Shown: positions 1 through 9,324 of the stretch, in pieces
Position numbering within the stretch: the stretch's first letter is position 1
Layout of the letters: each line of letters begins with the position of its first letter
Assembly (NCBI RefSeq): GCF_009696065.1
Contig: NZ_VUMS01000004.1
Span: 1-64,000, forward strand
Source of the DNA: Oliverpabstia intestinalis
GTDB taxonomy: Bacteria; Bacillota; Clostridia; Lachnospirales; Lachnospiraceae
Length of the DNA stretch: 64,000 bases
Direction of reading: 5' to 3'
Program-made: the position numbers and the translations under genes
Notes under the pieces: model-generated
Told to the model about the DNA's origin: nothing
The model's input: the letters and a program-made list of their open reading frames with translations, nothing else
Databases searched by the model: none

Positions 1-1
1 T

Positions 2-175
2 GTTATCTACAGCATTGCTGAAACGGCAAAAGCAAACGGGCTGAAGCCATTCGAATACTTTGAACATCTGTTACACGAGATACCGGAGCATATGGATGAC
101 CACAACCTTTCATTTTTAGATGATCTGTTGCCATGGTCACCAGCACTCCCGGAACGTATCCGAAAAAACAAGTAA
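2..175 (+). CDS. IS66 family transposase, C-terminal end (partial)
   Basis: The first 57 codons on the plus strand are the end of a protein that begins outside the window. They contain YSIAETAKANGL, a run ending in FEYFEHLLHEIP, and LDDLLPWSPALPERI close to the stop. This matches the C-terminal region that closes IS66-family DDE transposases, where a Y-s-l-x-E-T-A-K-A-N-G-L segment precedes a LDDLLPW motif. The stop codon at 173-175 is followed within 65 bases by a palindromic element end, as expected for the right side of an IS66 element. Since only the tail is visible it cannot be said whether the whole gene is intact. Its position next to the polysaccharide operon suggests that this edge of the locus has been open to insertion. 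Confidence 0.85.
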   Translation, partial: VIYSIAETAKANGLKPFEYFEHLLHEIPEHMDDHNLSFLDDLLPWSPALPERIRKNK

Positions 176-209
176 CATTTATCCGGGCTGCAAGAGCAGC
201 CCGTTACAT

Positions 210-237
210 GTAAAGGTACACGCTATGGAGCGTTTAC
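210..237. repeat. Probable right end of the IS66 element
   Basis: This 28-base imperfect palindrome starts GTAAA and ends TTTAC, with an inner ACGCT/AGCGT pair. IS66-family ends begin with GTAA, so the outermost base is probably 237. The left end and its target duplication are outside the window. The terminal units of the small repeat family found later in the window have the same design: about 27 bases, GTAAC at one end and GTTAC at the other. Confidence 0.6.
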
Positions 238-289
238 TGTGAGCAGTCTGGTGACAGTTCATGAAATCATTAACAAATTAATTTGATAA

Positions 290-330
290 GTGCCCCAAGA
301 TATGCTGTTCTATATCATATCTTGGGGCAC
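290..330 (-). terminator. Perfect 15-bp hairpin, putative terminator of the polysaccharide operon
   Basis: Bases 290-304 pair perfectly with 316-330 around an 11-base loop. It lies 40 bases past the stop of the last leftward polysaccharide gene. On the minus strand the stem is followed by an AT-rich stretch rather than a clean run of T, so termination is likely but not certain. It separates the operon from the IS66 end. Confidence 0.5.
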
Positions 331-369
331 TACAAAAGATAAAAGCAAATCACCGTATAATTAATATAA

Positions 370-1746
370 CTATTTAGAATCAGAACGAGTTGTCTCATTT
401 TGCAAGGCAGTAGTACTACCTTCTGCTACTCCCTCAGTACTTTCAGGAATAAACAATATTTTGATAGTAGCAAACATAATACGTAGGTCTTCAAAAATAC
501 TAGGAGTTGCAATATAAGTAAGATCCATCTGCAATTTATCATATGGAGTGGTGTTATATTTTCCATAGACTTGTGCATATCCTGTTAATCCAGCTTTGGC
601 CTGAAGACGCAAACGGAATTCCGGCATTTCTTTCTCATATTCAGCAGCAATTTGTGGTCTCTCTGGTCTTGGTCCAACAATGCTCATATCACCTTTTAGA
701 ATATTAATCAGTTGTGGGAGTTCATCGATTCGTACCTTTCGTATAAAGCGTCCAATCGATGTAATACGATCATCATTTTCACCCGTAGACAACCGGGCTA
801 CACCATCCTTTTCAGCATCTACACGCATAGATCGAAACTTCATCACTCCGAATTCTTTTGCATTTTTTGTTAATCGAGTTTGCTTATAAAAAACAGGGCC
901 ACCATCTGTCGCTTTAATTATAATAGCAACAATAATCATAATCGGTGAAAGAATGATCAGGGCAATTCCTGACGCTACAATATCAAACGCTCTCTTTATG
1001 AACAAATAAAATGGTGACGGATGGTAACGCTCCAAGCGAAGAATCGGAAGATGAAACATATGCATCTTTTTCGCTCCACTCATAATTACATCCCCAATTC
1101 GCGGAATAACATAGATAGAAATATCATGTTCGATACAATATTTCAAAATAATATTTCTATCATGACTATGAATACCACTCAAAAACACAGTTTCCACTTC
1201 ATCTAAAACCGAAAGATTATTCAAACACTCATCAATAAACAGAGTTTTCTGAACAGAAAATTTTTTTTCAAACCCATATTCTTGAATCAGTTCTTCCATT
1301 CCTTCCCGCATATCATAAACAATCATTGTACTCATTGCAGGATAATGAGCAAAGTACCATTTATGCGCTGCATATGACCAAATAGCCGACATTAATATCT
1401 GTCCTACAAATGCTCCTAAAATAGGTAAGACGTTAGGAATATGTTTTGTAAGAAGCAACGTTATAACATACATTATAAAATCCGTTATGACCGCTGCAAG
1501 TGCCTGGCTATACACCATTTCAGAAATACGATTCATAGAGACTAAAAATCCCTCATATATTTTTCCAAATGTTATATATATCAGGCAAAACAAACCAATA
1601 ATCACCCAGTTTCCCTTATTATAAAACGGTTCCGCAGTGCGGCCTGCATAATATGCCATCCAGCAAATTCCAAAGGGAATTGTTAAAAGAAGTGCATCTA
1701 ATAATTTTACGATTTGCATACTCAAATCGTGTTTGAATCTTTTCAT
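370..1746 (-). CDS. Polyprenyl-phosphate sugar phosphotransferase, priming enzyme of polysaccharide synthesis
   Basis: The enzyme moves a sugar-1-phosphate from a nucleotide sugar to undecaprenyl phosphate in the membrane, the first step in building a surface polysaccharide repeat. Four hydrophobic segments fill roughly the first 130 residues, a soluble stretch follows, then one more membrane segment near residue 260 and the bacterial sugar transferase domain (PF02397). Visible signatures are FKFRSM-like VMKFRSM, RIDELPQL, DMSIVGPRPER and AGLTGYAQVYG, all typical of the WbaP/WcaJ family. The chosen ATG at 1746 has AAAGGAG seven bases upstream; an in-frame codon six residues earlier has no such site. 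It is the last gene of the operon and is separated from the polymerase gene by about 270 bases. Which sugar it transfers cannot be read from the sequence. Confidence 0.9.
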   Translation of the reverse strand: MKRFKHDLSMQIVKLLDALLLTIPFGICWMAYYAGRTAEPFYNKGNWVIIGLFCLIYITFGKIYEGFLVSMNRISEMVYSQALAAVITDFIMYVITLLLTKHIPNVLPILGAFVGQILMSAIWSYAAHKWYFAHYPAMSTMIVYDMREGMEELIQEYGFEKKFSVQKTLFIDECLNNLSVLDEVETVFLSGIHSHDRNIILKYCIEHDISIYVIPRIGDVIMSGAKKMHMFHLPILRLERYHPSPFYLFIKRAFDIVASGIALIILSPIMIIVAIIIKATDGGPVFYKQTRLTKNAKEFGVMKFRSMRVDAEKDGVARLSTGENDDRITSIGRFIRKVRIDELPQLINILKGDMSIVGPRPERPQIAAEYEKEMPEFRLRLQAKAGLTGYAQVYGKYNTTPYDKLQMDLTYIATPSIFEDLRIMFATIKILFIPESTEGVAEGSTTALQNETTRSDSK

Positions 1747-1944
1747 AAGTATACTCCTTTGCAAAAGTCGTTTTAAAATTCAACACATATTCTGTCTACT
1801 TCACCTAATAGTACACGTGTACTCATTGTTCGTCAATATATTTAGTGCATGTAGCTATTTGGAATTGCATAATTCAAAAGATTATGCGTCTATGCAGTTG
1901 CTTTTTTATCTTTTATAAATTTCCCATATATTCCGTCTAAAGTT

Positions 1945-1970
1945 TGCACCACAGTAACAACTATGGTGCA
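1945..1970. other. Stem-loop between polymerase and priming transferase genes
   Basis: Eleven bases (945-955 of this kilobase) pair with 1960-1970, one mismatch, around a four-base loop. It sits in the 269-base gap 1747-2015, which has no gene. No strong T run follows on the minus strand, so it may be a partial terminator or a processing site lowering expression of the last gene. Nothing else was recognised in this gap. Confidence 0.35.
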
Positions 1971-2015
1971 TTTCTCGTTTACCATCTGTGTTCTTCACAG
2001 TTTTTTTATTAAAAA

Positions 2016-3401
2016 TCAACCAGTTTCAACGTTTTTCTGAAGAATATTCATGTATCCGCCAAACGCAAACCAAAATACATACGTTTCCGGAGAATTAACA
2101 TAAAATATTGATGAAATAAACATACTTATAAAAAAGCTTATGCATATAATAGTAAATAACATGCCACAAAGCAATGCATCTGTATCCGATATCATCTTAT
2201 AATTTTTAAATGTAAAAGCAAGAGTATTAACAATAATACATGTCAATAAAACAATACCGATAATCCCCTGCCCAACCAGCACATCAATTATCATATTATG
2301 TAACGAACGAAATTTTTGCAAATCGTTATCTACAATATATGTTTCTGGTAATTCTTTTTCTGCATAGGGTTCCAGATTTGCCCATGAAACACCAATTATT
2401 GGACTTGTTTCCCATATTTCAACCCCACTTTTCCATATAGCAAATCTTCGATTACTTGGATCGCTCATTTCTCCTTTTCTTCCAACTTCCTCGTCCTCGT
2501 CTTCTTCCTCTAAATCTTCTCCCCGTTCTCCAAGACAATATTTTTCATAAACAAATTTTGTCTTGTTTCTTATCTCTCCAGATACATTTTGAACCGGAGA
2601 AACCAATGCTATAATTAATAATGCAGCTCCAACAGAAAAAGCATATCCACGTACTTTTCTCTTAAAACAATTTTTATATTTATAACTAGATGCAACCACT
2701 CCCCATATCACTATTGCCAGTACCAGCGAGTATATACCCGTTCTTGAATCTGACCAATATATATACAATGTCTGAAAAATCAATGACATCACATACCATT
2801 TTTTGTTTTTGACATTTTCACCCAATAAATACAGTGCAAAAACGATTGCCAAAACTGAAATTGCAGCACCATGATTAGGATCATCATAGATCCCCCATAA
2901 TCTTCCCCAGTGGAAACCTAACATATGAATATCGCCGTATCCAAAAACTTTTCTATAAGAAAACCCTATGAAAAAGAGAATAAAATTAACAATATTTTGC
3001 ATAGTTACAATTGCAATAAATACGTTTCCTATATATTTAACCTGTCTGCGAACATCCTCTCCATCAAACCACAAATATAACAGCCATATTTGCATACATA
3101 GCCAAATAAATCCTTTTAAATTTCCACTAATACCGTATTGATAATGTACTGCTGCTGAAACTGCAAAACTAATTGCAAATAAGGTTAATAGCAGAAAATT
3201 TTTGTCATAAATTAGTTTTTTCCATCTCCATAATTTAATACACCCTATATATGCAGACAACCCCAGTGTTATGCACAATGATATATTTACTATACATGTT
3301 CTATTAATAACTGCATTAAAAGAGAGTAACAAATGAACGATATACGCTATTCTGAACAGACACTCCGCATCTTGGATTTTTATACACTTTTTCTTTTCCA
3401 T
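2016..3401 (-). CDS. O-antigen ligase/polymerase-like membrane protein (Wzy type)
   Basis: A 461-residue protein made almost entirely of hydrophobic segments (about ten to twelve), in the position expected for the polymerase of a Wzx/Wzy pathway. Wzy proteins are poorly conserved; the assignment rests on topology, length, the long extracytoplasmic loop in the C-terminal half, and context rather than on a single motif. Within the loop the segment SDPSNRRFAIWKSGVEIW resembles the RxxxW-type region seen in PF04932 members. Just before it is a strongly acidic stretch (GERGEDLEEEDEDEEVG). The start codon lies right after the stop of the upstream gene, so translation is probably coupled. Expected role: joining lipid-linked repeat units at the outer face of the membrane. 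Confidence 0.75.
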   Translation of the reverse strand: MEKKKCIKIQDAECLFRIAYIVHLLLSFNAVINRTCIVNISLCITLGLSAYIGCIKLWRWKKLIYDKNFLLLTLFAISFAVSAAVHYQYGISGNLKGFIWLCMQIWLLYLWFDGEDVRRQVKYIGNVFIAIVTMQNIVNFILFFIGFSYRKVFGYGDIHMLGFHWGRLWGIYDDPNHGAAISVLAIVFALYLLGENVKNKKWYVMSLIFQTLYIYWSDSRTGIYSLVLAIVIWGVVASSYKYKNCFKRKVRGYAFSVGAALLIIALVSPVQNVSGEIRNKTKFVYEKYCLGERGEDLEEEDEDEEVGRKGEMSDPSNRRFAIWKSGVEIWETSPIIGVSWANLEPYAEKELPETYIVDNDLQKFRSLHNMIIDVLVGQGIIGIVLLTCIIVNTLAFTFKNYKMISDTDALLCGMLFTIICISFFISMFISSIFYVNSPETYVFWFAFGGYMNILQKNVETG

Positions 3402-3402
3402 A

Positions 3403-4581
3403 TTAATTTCTCAACTTTCCATTTGTTATTTCTTTTATTTTCCTAAATATCCTATATATTATCATAGGCTTGTTTCCAATTTTTATATACAATGTAAACG
3501 CCTTTTTAAATCCATCTCTTTCTATACACTTCATGAATCCTTTTTTCCAAGGATGTCTTTTATTCGGTCGGCATAATGCTGGATTACACTTCATAGCTTC
3601 ATTAATATCTTCTTCATGATAACTAATTTTTTTCAGGGAATTTTCCCATAGTTCTTCCCCCTTTTTTGTATTTATAATCACCATAGAAGTTCCACTCGCA
3701 TTCATGCTTTTAGAATCTATTTTTTCGATTCCCCAAAAATCCCCAATGGTTATATCAGATACTCTATCTCCAGTTGCATAAGGACACTGATTACACATCG
3801 GCATATGAGCAATCAAACTATTGTATGTACGTGAATAAGCATTTTCTCCAAGTCCTTCTTCTAAAACAACTCCATTTTCGAATTCTATATGATAACAGGA
3901 CTTCATTATTCCTTCCTTTTTATATCGAAATTCAAATTTTCTTATTCCGGAATGATATTCCCTCTCCAAATATTCCACATATGATTGAAATACTATATTC
4001 GATGGCATACCATGACATATAATATCTATACAAAACAGTTTTTCGTAATCTCTTCTTAAAAACGACCTTAAACCTGCAACTTGACAGGGAGTTCCAGAAA
4101 AAAGTACTTTTCTCCCATTATTTAATTCTTTTTTTATCTCTGAGTATGTATTTTCAGTATTACTCCAAACATACTTGGATTTTCTCATTGCTTCCCTGTC
4201 ATTTAGTGTTTCCGCCCTTTTTATCAGAACTTCTTTGCTGTTGATCTCTAGTACTGCGCCATACACAATTCCACCATCTTCAATAATTAAATCTGACAAA
4301 GCCGGAAACATTCCACCCGATGTACTGGATGCTATTTCTGCTTCTTTTGCATTCCAAGCCGCAAATACACTTTTTTTCTCTTTGTGTTTCAGCTTTTCCG
4401 TTTGATTCATCTGGCAGATTTGTTCACACATTTTACAATTTATACAATCATTCTTATTTATCTGTGGATATAAAAAGCCTTCAATTTTTACCATCCTTAT
4501 ACATTTTTTCGGACATATCTGTTCACATGCTCTACATCCACAGCACTCATTTTTATCATTACTATTTAAATACGTTCCCAT
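3403..4581 (-). CDS. Fe-S protein of the coenzyme F420 hydrogenase/dehydrogenase beta subunit (FrhB) type
   Basis: The N-terminus carries two 4Fe-4S motifs, CCGCRACEQICPKKC and CINCKMCEQICQ, within the first 60 residues. The rest matches the FrhB/FdhB C-terminal family: VFSGTPCQVAGL near residue 160, DIICHGMPS, and a further Cys pair in MCNQCPYATGDRVSDITIGDFWGI near residue 265. Clostridia do not make F420, and proteins of this type are commonly found beside polysaccharide pyruvyl transferases, as here two genes away. A role in reductive modification of the polysaccharide or its precursor is an inference; the substrate is unknown. The gene starts two bases after the flippase stop and ends two bases before the polymerase start codon. 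Confidence 0.85.
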   Translation of the reverse strand: MGTYLNSNDKNECCGCRACEQICPKKCIRMVKIEGFLYPQINKNDCINCKMCEQICQMNQTEKLKHKEKKSVFAAWNAKEAEIASSTSGGMFPALSDLIIEDGGIVYGAVLEINSKEVLIKRAETLNDREAMRKSKYVWSNTENTYSEIKKELNNGRKVLFSGTPCQVAGLRSFLRRDYEKLFCIDIICHGMPSNIVFQSYVEYLEREYHSGIRKFEFRYKKEGIMKSCYHIEFENGVVLEEGLGENAYSRTYNSLIAHMPMCNQCPYATGDRVSDITIGDFWGIEKIDSKSMNASGTSMVIINTKKGEELWENSLKKISYHEEDINEAMKCNPALCRPNKRHPWKKGFMKCIERDGFKKAFTLYIKIGNKPMIIYRIFRKIKEITNGKLRN

Positions 4582-4583
4582 TT

Positions 4584-6014
4584 TTACCTTTTTTTATAAG
4601 AAAGCGTATTACACTTCGCTTTCACTAACTGTATTCCTTTTGTTAACAACTCATATATTTGTTTATAGTTTAAAGCGATAATACCTACAGCACATATACT
4701 CGAAAACAATATCCAAAATTTCACTTCTAAAAGTTGTAAAATCGTTTGTATACAGAGCAGCATACTACAAAAAACGACTTTTTTTACTTTAATAGTGATT
4801 TCAACTATACTTTTGGTAGTTATAATTCTTGAAATCCACAATACAAAATAGCTAAAGCACGTTGTAAATGCCGCTCCCACAGCTCCCCATCTCGGAACGA
4901 ACACCATATTTAATATAACATTAACTATTGCCGCTAATAAATTAGTCCAAAATGCCATCATAGTTTTCTTATTTGCAGTATATATCGTACCCAGAAATTG
5001 AGCAAACGTGAAAAACACCATTCCAAGAATTAATACGATCATACTCTTCCAAGCTTCATAATAATTTGCATTTGATAAAATTCTGATTTCAACCTTTGCA
5101 AATAACATTAGTAATGAGCAAATAGAAAAACTTAAAAATACTAAGTAATCAAAAATCGCACTATAAAACTGTCCCTTATCCTTCTTATCAAATTCCTCAT
5201 TTGCTGATATTTGCCATGCTTGTATAAATATGCCTATAACAATATTAATAACGCTTGGAATTTTATGTGCTATAGAGTATATTCCATTTGAACTTTCTCC
5301 TACCATTGTTACCAACATTAAACGATCCGTGCTGCTTGATATCCACCAGCAAATTGTATTCGGAACTAACGGTATGCTGAACAATAACATCTGTTTAGCC
5401 GTATCAATATCTGGTTTTCTAAACTCCAGATATTTCCATAATTTTCCGACGCTCAAAGCAAACAAAACAGAAACTATATTTCCCCAAATATATCCCCACA
5501 TGTATCCGGAAATACCCATTCTGAATTTTATCAGCAACAATAAGTTCAACAGAACAATGGCTAGCGTTTGGAGCATATTATCAATAGAAAACAATTTTAC
5601 CTTGCCGATTGCACGCAGAAATTGAGATGTTACATTGCGCATCATACTTACAACACTATAAAGCAACATTAAATAGAATCCTTGATATTCCAGATGAAAT
5701 ATTTTTTTCCCTACACTTCCCAAAACAATTAAAACAGCACTTCCTATTAGGCTCACAAAAAAACCTATCGAAAAAACGCTTTTCTTATTGCAACTTTTAT
5801 CCATTCCATAGCGGAAAACACTTTCCGATATGGTCAACGAAAATATAGGAATGAGCAGCATACTTCCTGTTTGCAAAATATCAACCACCCCATATTCACT
5901 GGGTGCCAACACCGCTGTATAAAACGGAACTAACAAAAACTGTAAAAATTTTGAACCTAGATTGCCCAATGCAAAAATCATAATATTAGAAACAAGTTTT
6001 TTCTCTCTTTGCAT
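4584..6014 (-). CDS. Polysaccharide flippase (Wzx type, MATE-like exporter)
   Basis: A 476-residue polytopic protein with about twelve to fourteen membrane segments. The N-terminal part (KKLVSNIMIFALGNLGSKFLQF, then PSEYGVVDILQTG) is characteristic of the polysaccharide biosynthesis flippase family (PF01943/PF13440), and the C-terminal half contains the usual GAVGAAFTTCFSYFVLW motif. Its role would be to move lipid-linked repeat units across the membrane before polymerisation. The start is immediately after the stop of the pyruvyl transferase gene, with GGAGAG eight bases upstream. Bases are strongly A/T-biased, like the neighbours on both sides. Confidence 0.9.
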   Translation of the reverse strand: MQREKKLVSNIMIFALGNLGSKFLQFLLVPFYTAVLAPSEYGVVDILQTGSMLLIPIFSLTISESVFRYGMDKSCNKKSVFSIGFFVSLIGSAVLIVLGSVGKKIFHLEYQGFYLMLLYSVVSMMRNVTSQFLRAIGKVKLFSIDNMLQTLAIVLLNLLLLIKFRMGISGYMWGYIWGNIVSVLFALSVGKLWKYLEFRKPDIDTAKQMLLFSIPLVPNTICWWISSSTDRLMLVTMVGESSNGIYSIAHKIPSVINIVIGIFIQAWQISANEEFDKKDKGQFYSAIFDYLVFLSFSICSLLMLFAKVEIRILSNANYYEAWKSMIVLILGMVFFTFAQFLGTIYTANKKTMMAFWTNLLAAIVNVILNMVFVPRWGAVGAAFTTCFSYFVLWISRIITTKSIVEITIKVKKVVFCSMLLCIQTILQLLEVKFWILFSSICAVGIIALNYKQIYELLTKGIQLVKAKCNTLSYKKR

Positions 6015-7136
6015 TTATGCTCTCTCCATTCCTAATGCATTTATAATATATTTTCTGGAACATTCTCGATTATCTTCTATTCTTTTCTCAACATTCTCGT
6101 AATCAATATGCTGTTTAATATCATACATCTCATCCTTCTTATATATTATTCGTTCACTAATACCTAACATTTCAAGCAGATCCACTACTCTTGTTCCTCT
6201 CTCCTGGAAAGGAATACTAAAAAACTGCTTATGAAAAATTATCGAAAACACAGTACCATGAAAAGAATTTGTAATCACATACTTAGCATGATATATATAA
6301 TTTAAAAATTCAGATGGTCCTGCTGTATATTTTGATATTCCTCTCTTTCCAAAATAATTTTTTAAATCCAAGAAAACTATCTTTAAATTTTCTTGTTCTG
6401 CAATCGTCTTCGCTACCTCAATTAATTCTTGATTCTTTTCCAAAACATATACAAAAACATATTCTGATTTTATGGGATTCTCTTTTATAAATTTCATCCA
6501 CTCTTTTTTTTCAAGTAACAAAGTAGGATCAATATTTATCTGAATATCTCCATTATATTTTCTTTTCAATGCTGCTTTTGCAGATTTTTCTCTTACTCCT
6601 ACAAAACTCAGATTATTTATCCCATCTATAATCTTTTCCACTTCGCCGTCTTTAAGTTTATCTTTTCCTATACTGGCTGCATAAGAAAAATGAATTATCC
6701 CTGAATTAAACATTCCAAAATACACATTGTCAATTCCTTCCGTCAAATCTGGATTCCAAATCTGATCGCTTCCATAAACACAATGTGTATAATCTAATTC
6801 TGTATTCTGTAACTCCTCGTATGTTCCATATGACTTTTCTGATATTCTAAAATTCTCTTTCCAAAATGTTTTAAAATTGTATTCCCTTCTTGCAGCAAAT
6901 GGCATTCTTAAAATTGTTTTAATCCAAAAAATTATTATTCCTTTTATAGAATTTCTGGATTTTTTATACAAACTCTTTATAAAAATCCCAAAGCTTTCCT
7001 CTATATACCACGGTCTATAATCTACAATTTCTACCATTTCTCCACATGTTTCCAGATACTTTTGTAATGCATAGGCCTGCAAAGATGTACCAATATTTCT
7101 TGCCCGGTGAAACGTAAATAATCCTACTTTTTTCAT
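6015..7136 (-). CDS. Polysaccharide pyruvyl transferase family protein
   Basis: Family PF04230 transfers a pyruvyl ketal from phosphoenolpyruvate to a sugar of a surface polymer, although many members have other or unknown acceptors. Visible hallmarks are KVGLFTFHRARNIGTSLQAYAL at the start, VYGSDQIWNPDLT near residue 115, SYAASIGKD, VGVREKSA, NIDPTLLL, and ITNSFHGTVFSIIFHKQF towards the end, in the usual order. The start was placed at the ATG at 7136, five bases after GGAG; the TTG codon six residues upstream overlaps the previous gene and has no better site. The 373-residue length is normal for the family. It overlaps nothing and its stop directly touches the flippase start. Confidence 0.9.
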   Translation of the reverse strand: MKKVGLFTFHRARNIGTSLQAYALQKYLETCGEMVEIVDYRPWYIEESFGIFIKSLYKKSRNSIKGIIIFWIKTILRMPFAARREYNFKTFWKENFRISEKSYGTYEELQNTELDYTHCVYGSDQIWNPDLTEGIDNVYFGMFNSGIIHFSYAASIGKDKLKDGEVEKIIDGINNLSFVGVREKSAKAALKRKYNGDIQINIDPTLLLEKKEWMKFIKENPIKSEYVFVYVLEKNQELIEVAKTIAEQENLKIVFLDLKNYFGKRGISKYTAGPSEFLNYIYHAKYVITNSFHGTVFSIIFHKQFFSIPFQERGTRVVDLLEMLGISERIIYKKDEMYDIKQHIDYENVEKRIEDNRECSRKYIINALGMERA

Positions 7137-7146
7137 CTTTTCTCCA

Positions 7147-8250
7147 TTACTCAAACAATTCTAGGTATGTTTTTTGTGCCTTTTCCAAATTATATTTATC
7201 AGCTATTTCATACAAATCTCCATTTGCGTTGTCTTTCGCCTTATGTTCCAAAATACATTTTACCCACACATCCACCCCATTATCAATGGCAAGGAATTCG
7301 CATCTTTCTGATATTTTCACTTCTCTAGTAATTTTATCGCTGAAAATCGCAAAGGTTCCTGATACCTGTGCTTCTATTCCAACAATAGGTAATCCCTCAA
7401 AAAATGAAGGTAGCAGGAAAAAATCCATAATCTGATAAAAATCAGATACATTTTTCTGAAAACCCGTTAAAATAACATCTTCATCCAACCGGTTATCTTT
7501 TATATACTGTTCTGCGTAACTTCTATCTGGACCATCTCCAACCAACAATAATTTTATATTCTCTTCTTCATCATGTATCTTCTTAAAAATTCTGAGTATA
7601 AAATCAATATTTTTGACAGGTTGAAAATTACTGATATGTCCCAATACAATACAATCATTCATGCCATATGCATTTCTTATTTCTTCCCTCTTACTCATAT
7701 TTCTTCTGTATTTTGAAAATTCAATACTATTGGGAACAAGCTCATATTTCTTATTCAGAAAAATTTTTTTATCAAACATCCATTGTGCTGCACTGTCTGA
7801 ACATGCATAAAATCTATTAGCTGTTCGAGCACATATTTTCTTGCCAAATTTATGTACTAATAGTTCAATTTGTTTTTTTGCTACATTCTTTGTATCAATT
7901 CCCGTAGAATGACTATGCAGAATTCTTATTCTTACGTTCATCTTTTTGGCTGCTACTAAAAACGGAAAAGCAATTGCTGTCGAACAGTTTAAGTATGCCA
8001 CCTCATATATATTTTCTCTTAGAATATTACAAATTTCTTTATACTGCGATACTGGATGATTCAATCTTGAAACCTCACAAATTTTCACATTATAATCATC
8101 CAGTAGCTCTTTTAATTCTTTTGTTTTCTCATTCACCAATATGGTAATATCGAATTGATCATATACCATCTTGATTATGTTAAAAATATATTTATCTATT
8201 CCACCCGCATGTCCGTTAATCATGAACCCAATCAACACTTTTCTTTTCAT
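7147..8250 (-). CDS. Glycosyltransferase family 4 (GT-B fold)
   Basis: A 367-residue glycosyltransferase. The N-terminal Rossmann half has the glycine-rich FMINGHAGGIDKYI loop; the C-terminal half has LGHISNFQPVKNIDFILRIF, LLLVGDGPDRSYAEQYI, DVILTGFQKNVSDFYQIMDFF and LPSFFEGLPIVGIEAQ. The last is the E-x7-E motif of retaining GT4 enzymes. Sugar donor and acceptor cannot be inferred. The ATG at 8250 is one base past the stop of the upstream gene and has AAGAGG nine bases ahead; longer readings extend into the neighbour and were discarded. Confidence 0.9.
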   Translation of the reverse strand: MKRKVLIGFMINGHAGGIDKYIFNIIKMVYDQFDITILVNEKTKELKELLDDYNVKICEVSRLNHPVSQYKEICNILRENIYEVAYLNCSTAIAFPFLVAAKKMNVRIRILHSHSTGIDTKNVAKKQIELLVHKFGKKICARTANRFYACSDSAAQWMFDKKIFLNKKYELVPNSIEFSKYRRNMSKREEIRNAYGMNDCIVLGHISNFQPVKNIDFILRIFKKIHDEEENIKLLLVGDGPDRSYAEQYIKDNRLDEDVILTGFQKNVSDFYQIMDFFLLPSFFEGLPIVGIEAQVSGTFAIFSDKITREVKISERCEFLAIDNGVDVWVKCILEHKAKDNANGDLYEIADKYNLEKAQKTYLELFE

Positions 8251-8251
8251 T

Positions 8252-9322
8252 TTATCGAGCCTCTTTGAATTTTGCAAAAACAATCGGGAATTCATTCTTG
8301 ACCAAAAAAACACCTCTGCCAATAGCCAAACTCAGCCAAACAATCCTTTTTTTCAATGCATACATGAAAATCTGCATACTATGACTATTTGGAATCATAG
8401 AATCGACAAGATTCAAGAATAATGAATCCCTAAATACATTTTCAATCCACGCTTTCTGATCTCCAATTGACATTTTTGACTCTTGGCTACAATTTCTCTG
8501 TATTGCAGAAAGAGTAAATCTTGCATATAATCCTGCAAGTATGGTTTTTACTTTTTCATCACAACATTCCCATTTCTCATATAGATTGTACAATAACATA
8601 ATTCTTTGTCTATGTAATTCAAAATAATCCATCACATATACAGACGTAAGACTTGTTTCTAATCTTCGGTTATAATGATATGGTGCAATATCCAGGCAAT
8701 TCATAGATTGCATATTTTCAGCGAATTTCACATTAAACAAAATATCTTCAATCAATGTTATTTTTTCAAATTTCACTTGACTTTTTCTTAAATAATCTAA
8801 TTGATAAATTTTGTTCCAAGCATATCCAAACAGAGTCTGCAATTCTAAATCAATTACCTTCTCATGAATCATATCTTTTTCCGTCATAAATCCCTGCTGT
8901 GGTTTCCGTTCTTTACTGTACGTAAGTTCCCCATTCTTATTATAATAATCTTCTACAAGACCAAATAAAATCATCTCTGCAGGATTTTCCCGAATAGAGT
9001 CATACACTTTCTGTAATAGATTATTTTCAACATAATCATCCGAATCCATAAACCAAATATATCTTCCACTTGCAACATCTAAACCACTATTTCTGCTCAT
9101 ACTCAAGCCCTTATTTTCTTCATGGTGTATGACGCTCACATTTGAATACTTTGCTGCATACTGATTGCAAATATCCGGACAGTGATCCGGCGAACAATCA
9201 TCAACCAAAATAATTTCAAAGTCTGTAAAGCTTTGATTCAATACACTTTGAATCGCTTTATCCAAATATTTTTCCACATTATATACCGGCATAACAATAC
9301 TAAAAAAAGATGTCTTTTTCAC
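8252..9322 (-). CDS. Glycosyltransferase family 2 (GT-A fold)
   Basis: The N-terminal domain is a clear GT2: FSIVMPVYNVEKYLDKAI, FEIILVDDCSPDHCPDICN, NKGLSMSRNSGLDVASG and the metal-binding FMDSDDYV. The C-terminal 200 residues are the variable part. The likely start is the GTG at 9322, two bases after the stop of the upstream GT2 gene; a reading that begins about 100 bases earlier would overlap that gene and gives an N-terminus unlike the family. It would add a sugar to the growing lipid-linked repeat at the inner face of the membrane. Confidence 0.88.
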   Translation of the reverse strand: MKKTSFFSIVMPVYNVEKYLDKAIQSVLNQSFTDFEIILVDDCSPDHCPDICNQYAAKYSNVSVIHHEENKGLSMSRNSGLDVASGRYIWFMDSDDYVENNLLQKVYDSIRENPAEMILFGLVEDYYNKNGELTYSKERKPQQGFMTEKDMIHEKVIDLELQTLFGYAWNKIYQLDYLRKSQVKFEKITLIEDILFNVKFAENMQSMNCLDIAPYHYNRRLETSLTSVYVMDYFELHRQRIMLLYNLYEKWECCDEKVKTILAGLYARFTLSAIQRNCSQESKMSIGDQKAWIENVFRDSLFLNLVDSMIPNSHSMQIFMYALKKRIVWLSLAIGRGVFLVKNEFPIVFAKFKEAR

Positions 9323-9324
9323 GC

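Noticed and set aside
4320-4628. Plus-strand ORF of 102 codons opposite the Fe-S protein
   Set aside because: Shadow of the T-rich complement; no ribosome site and no features.
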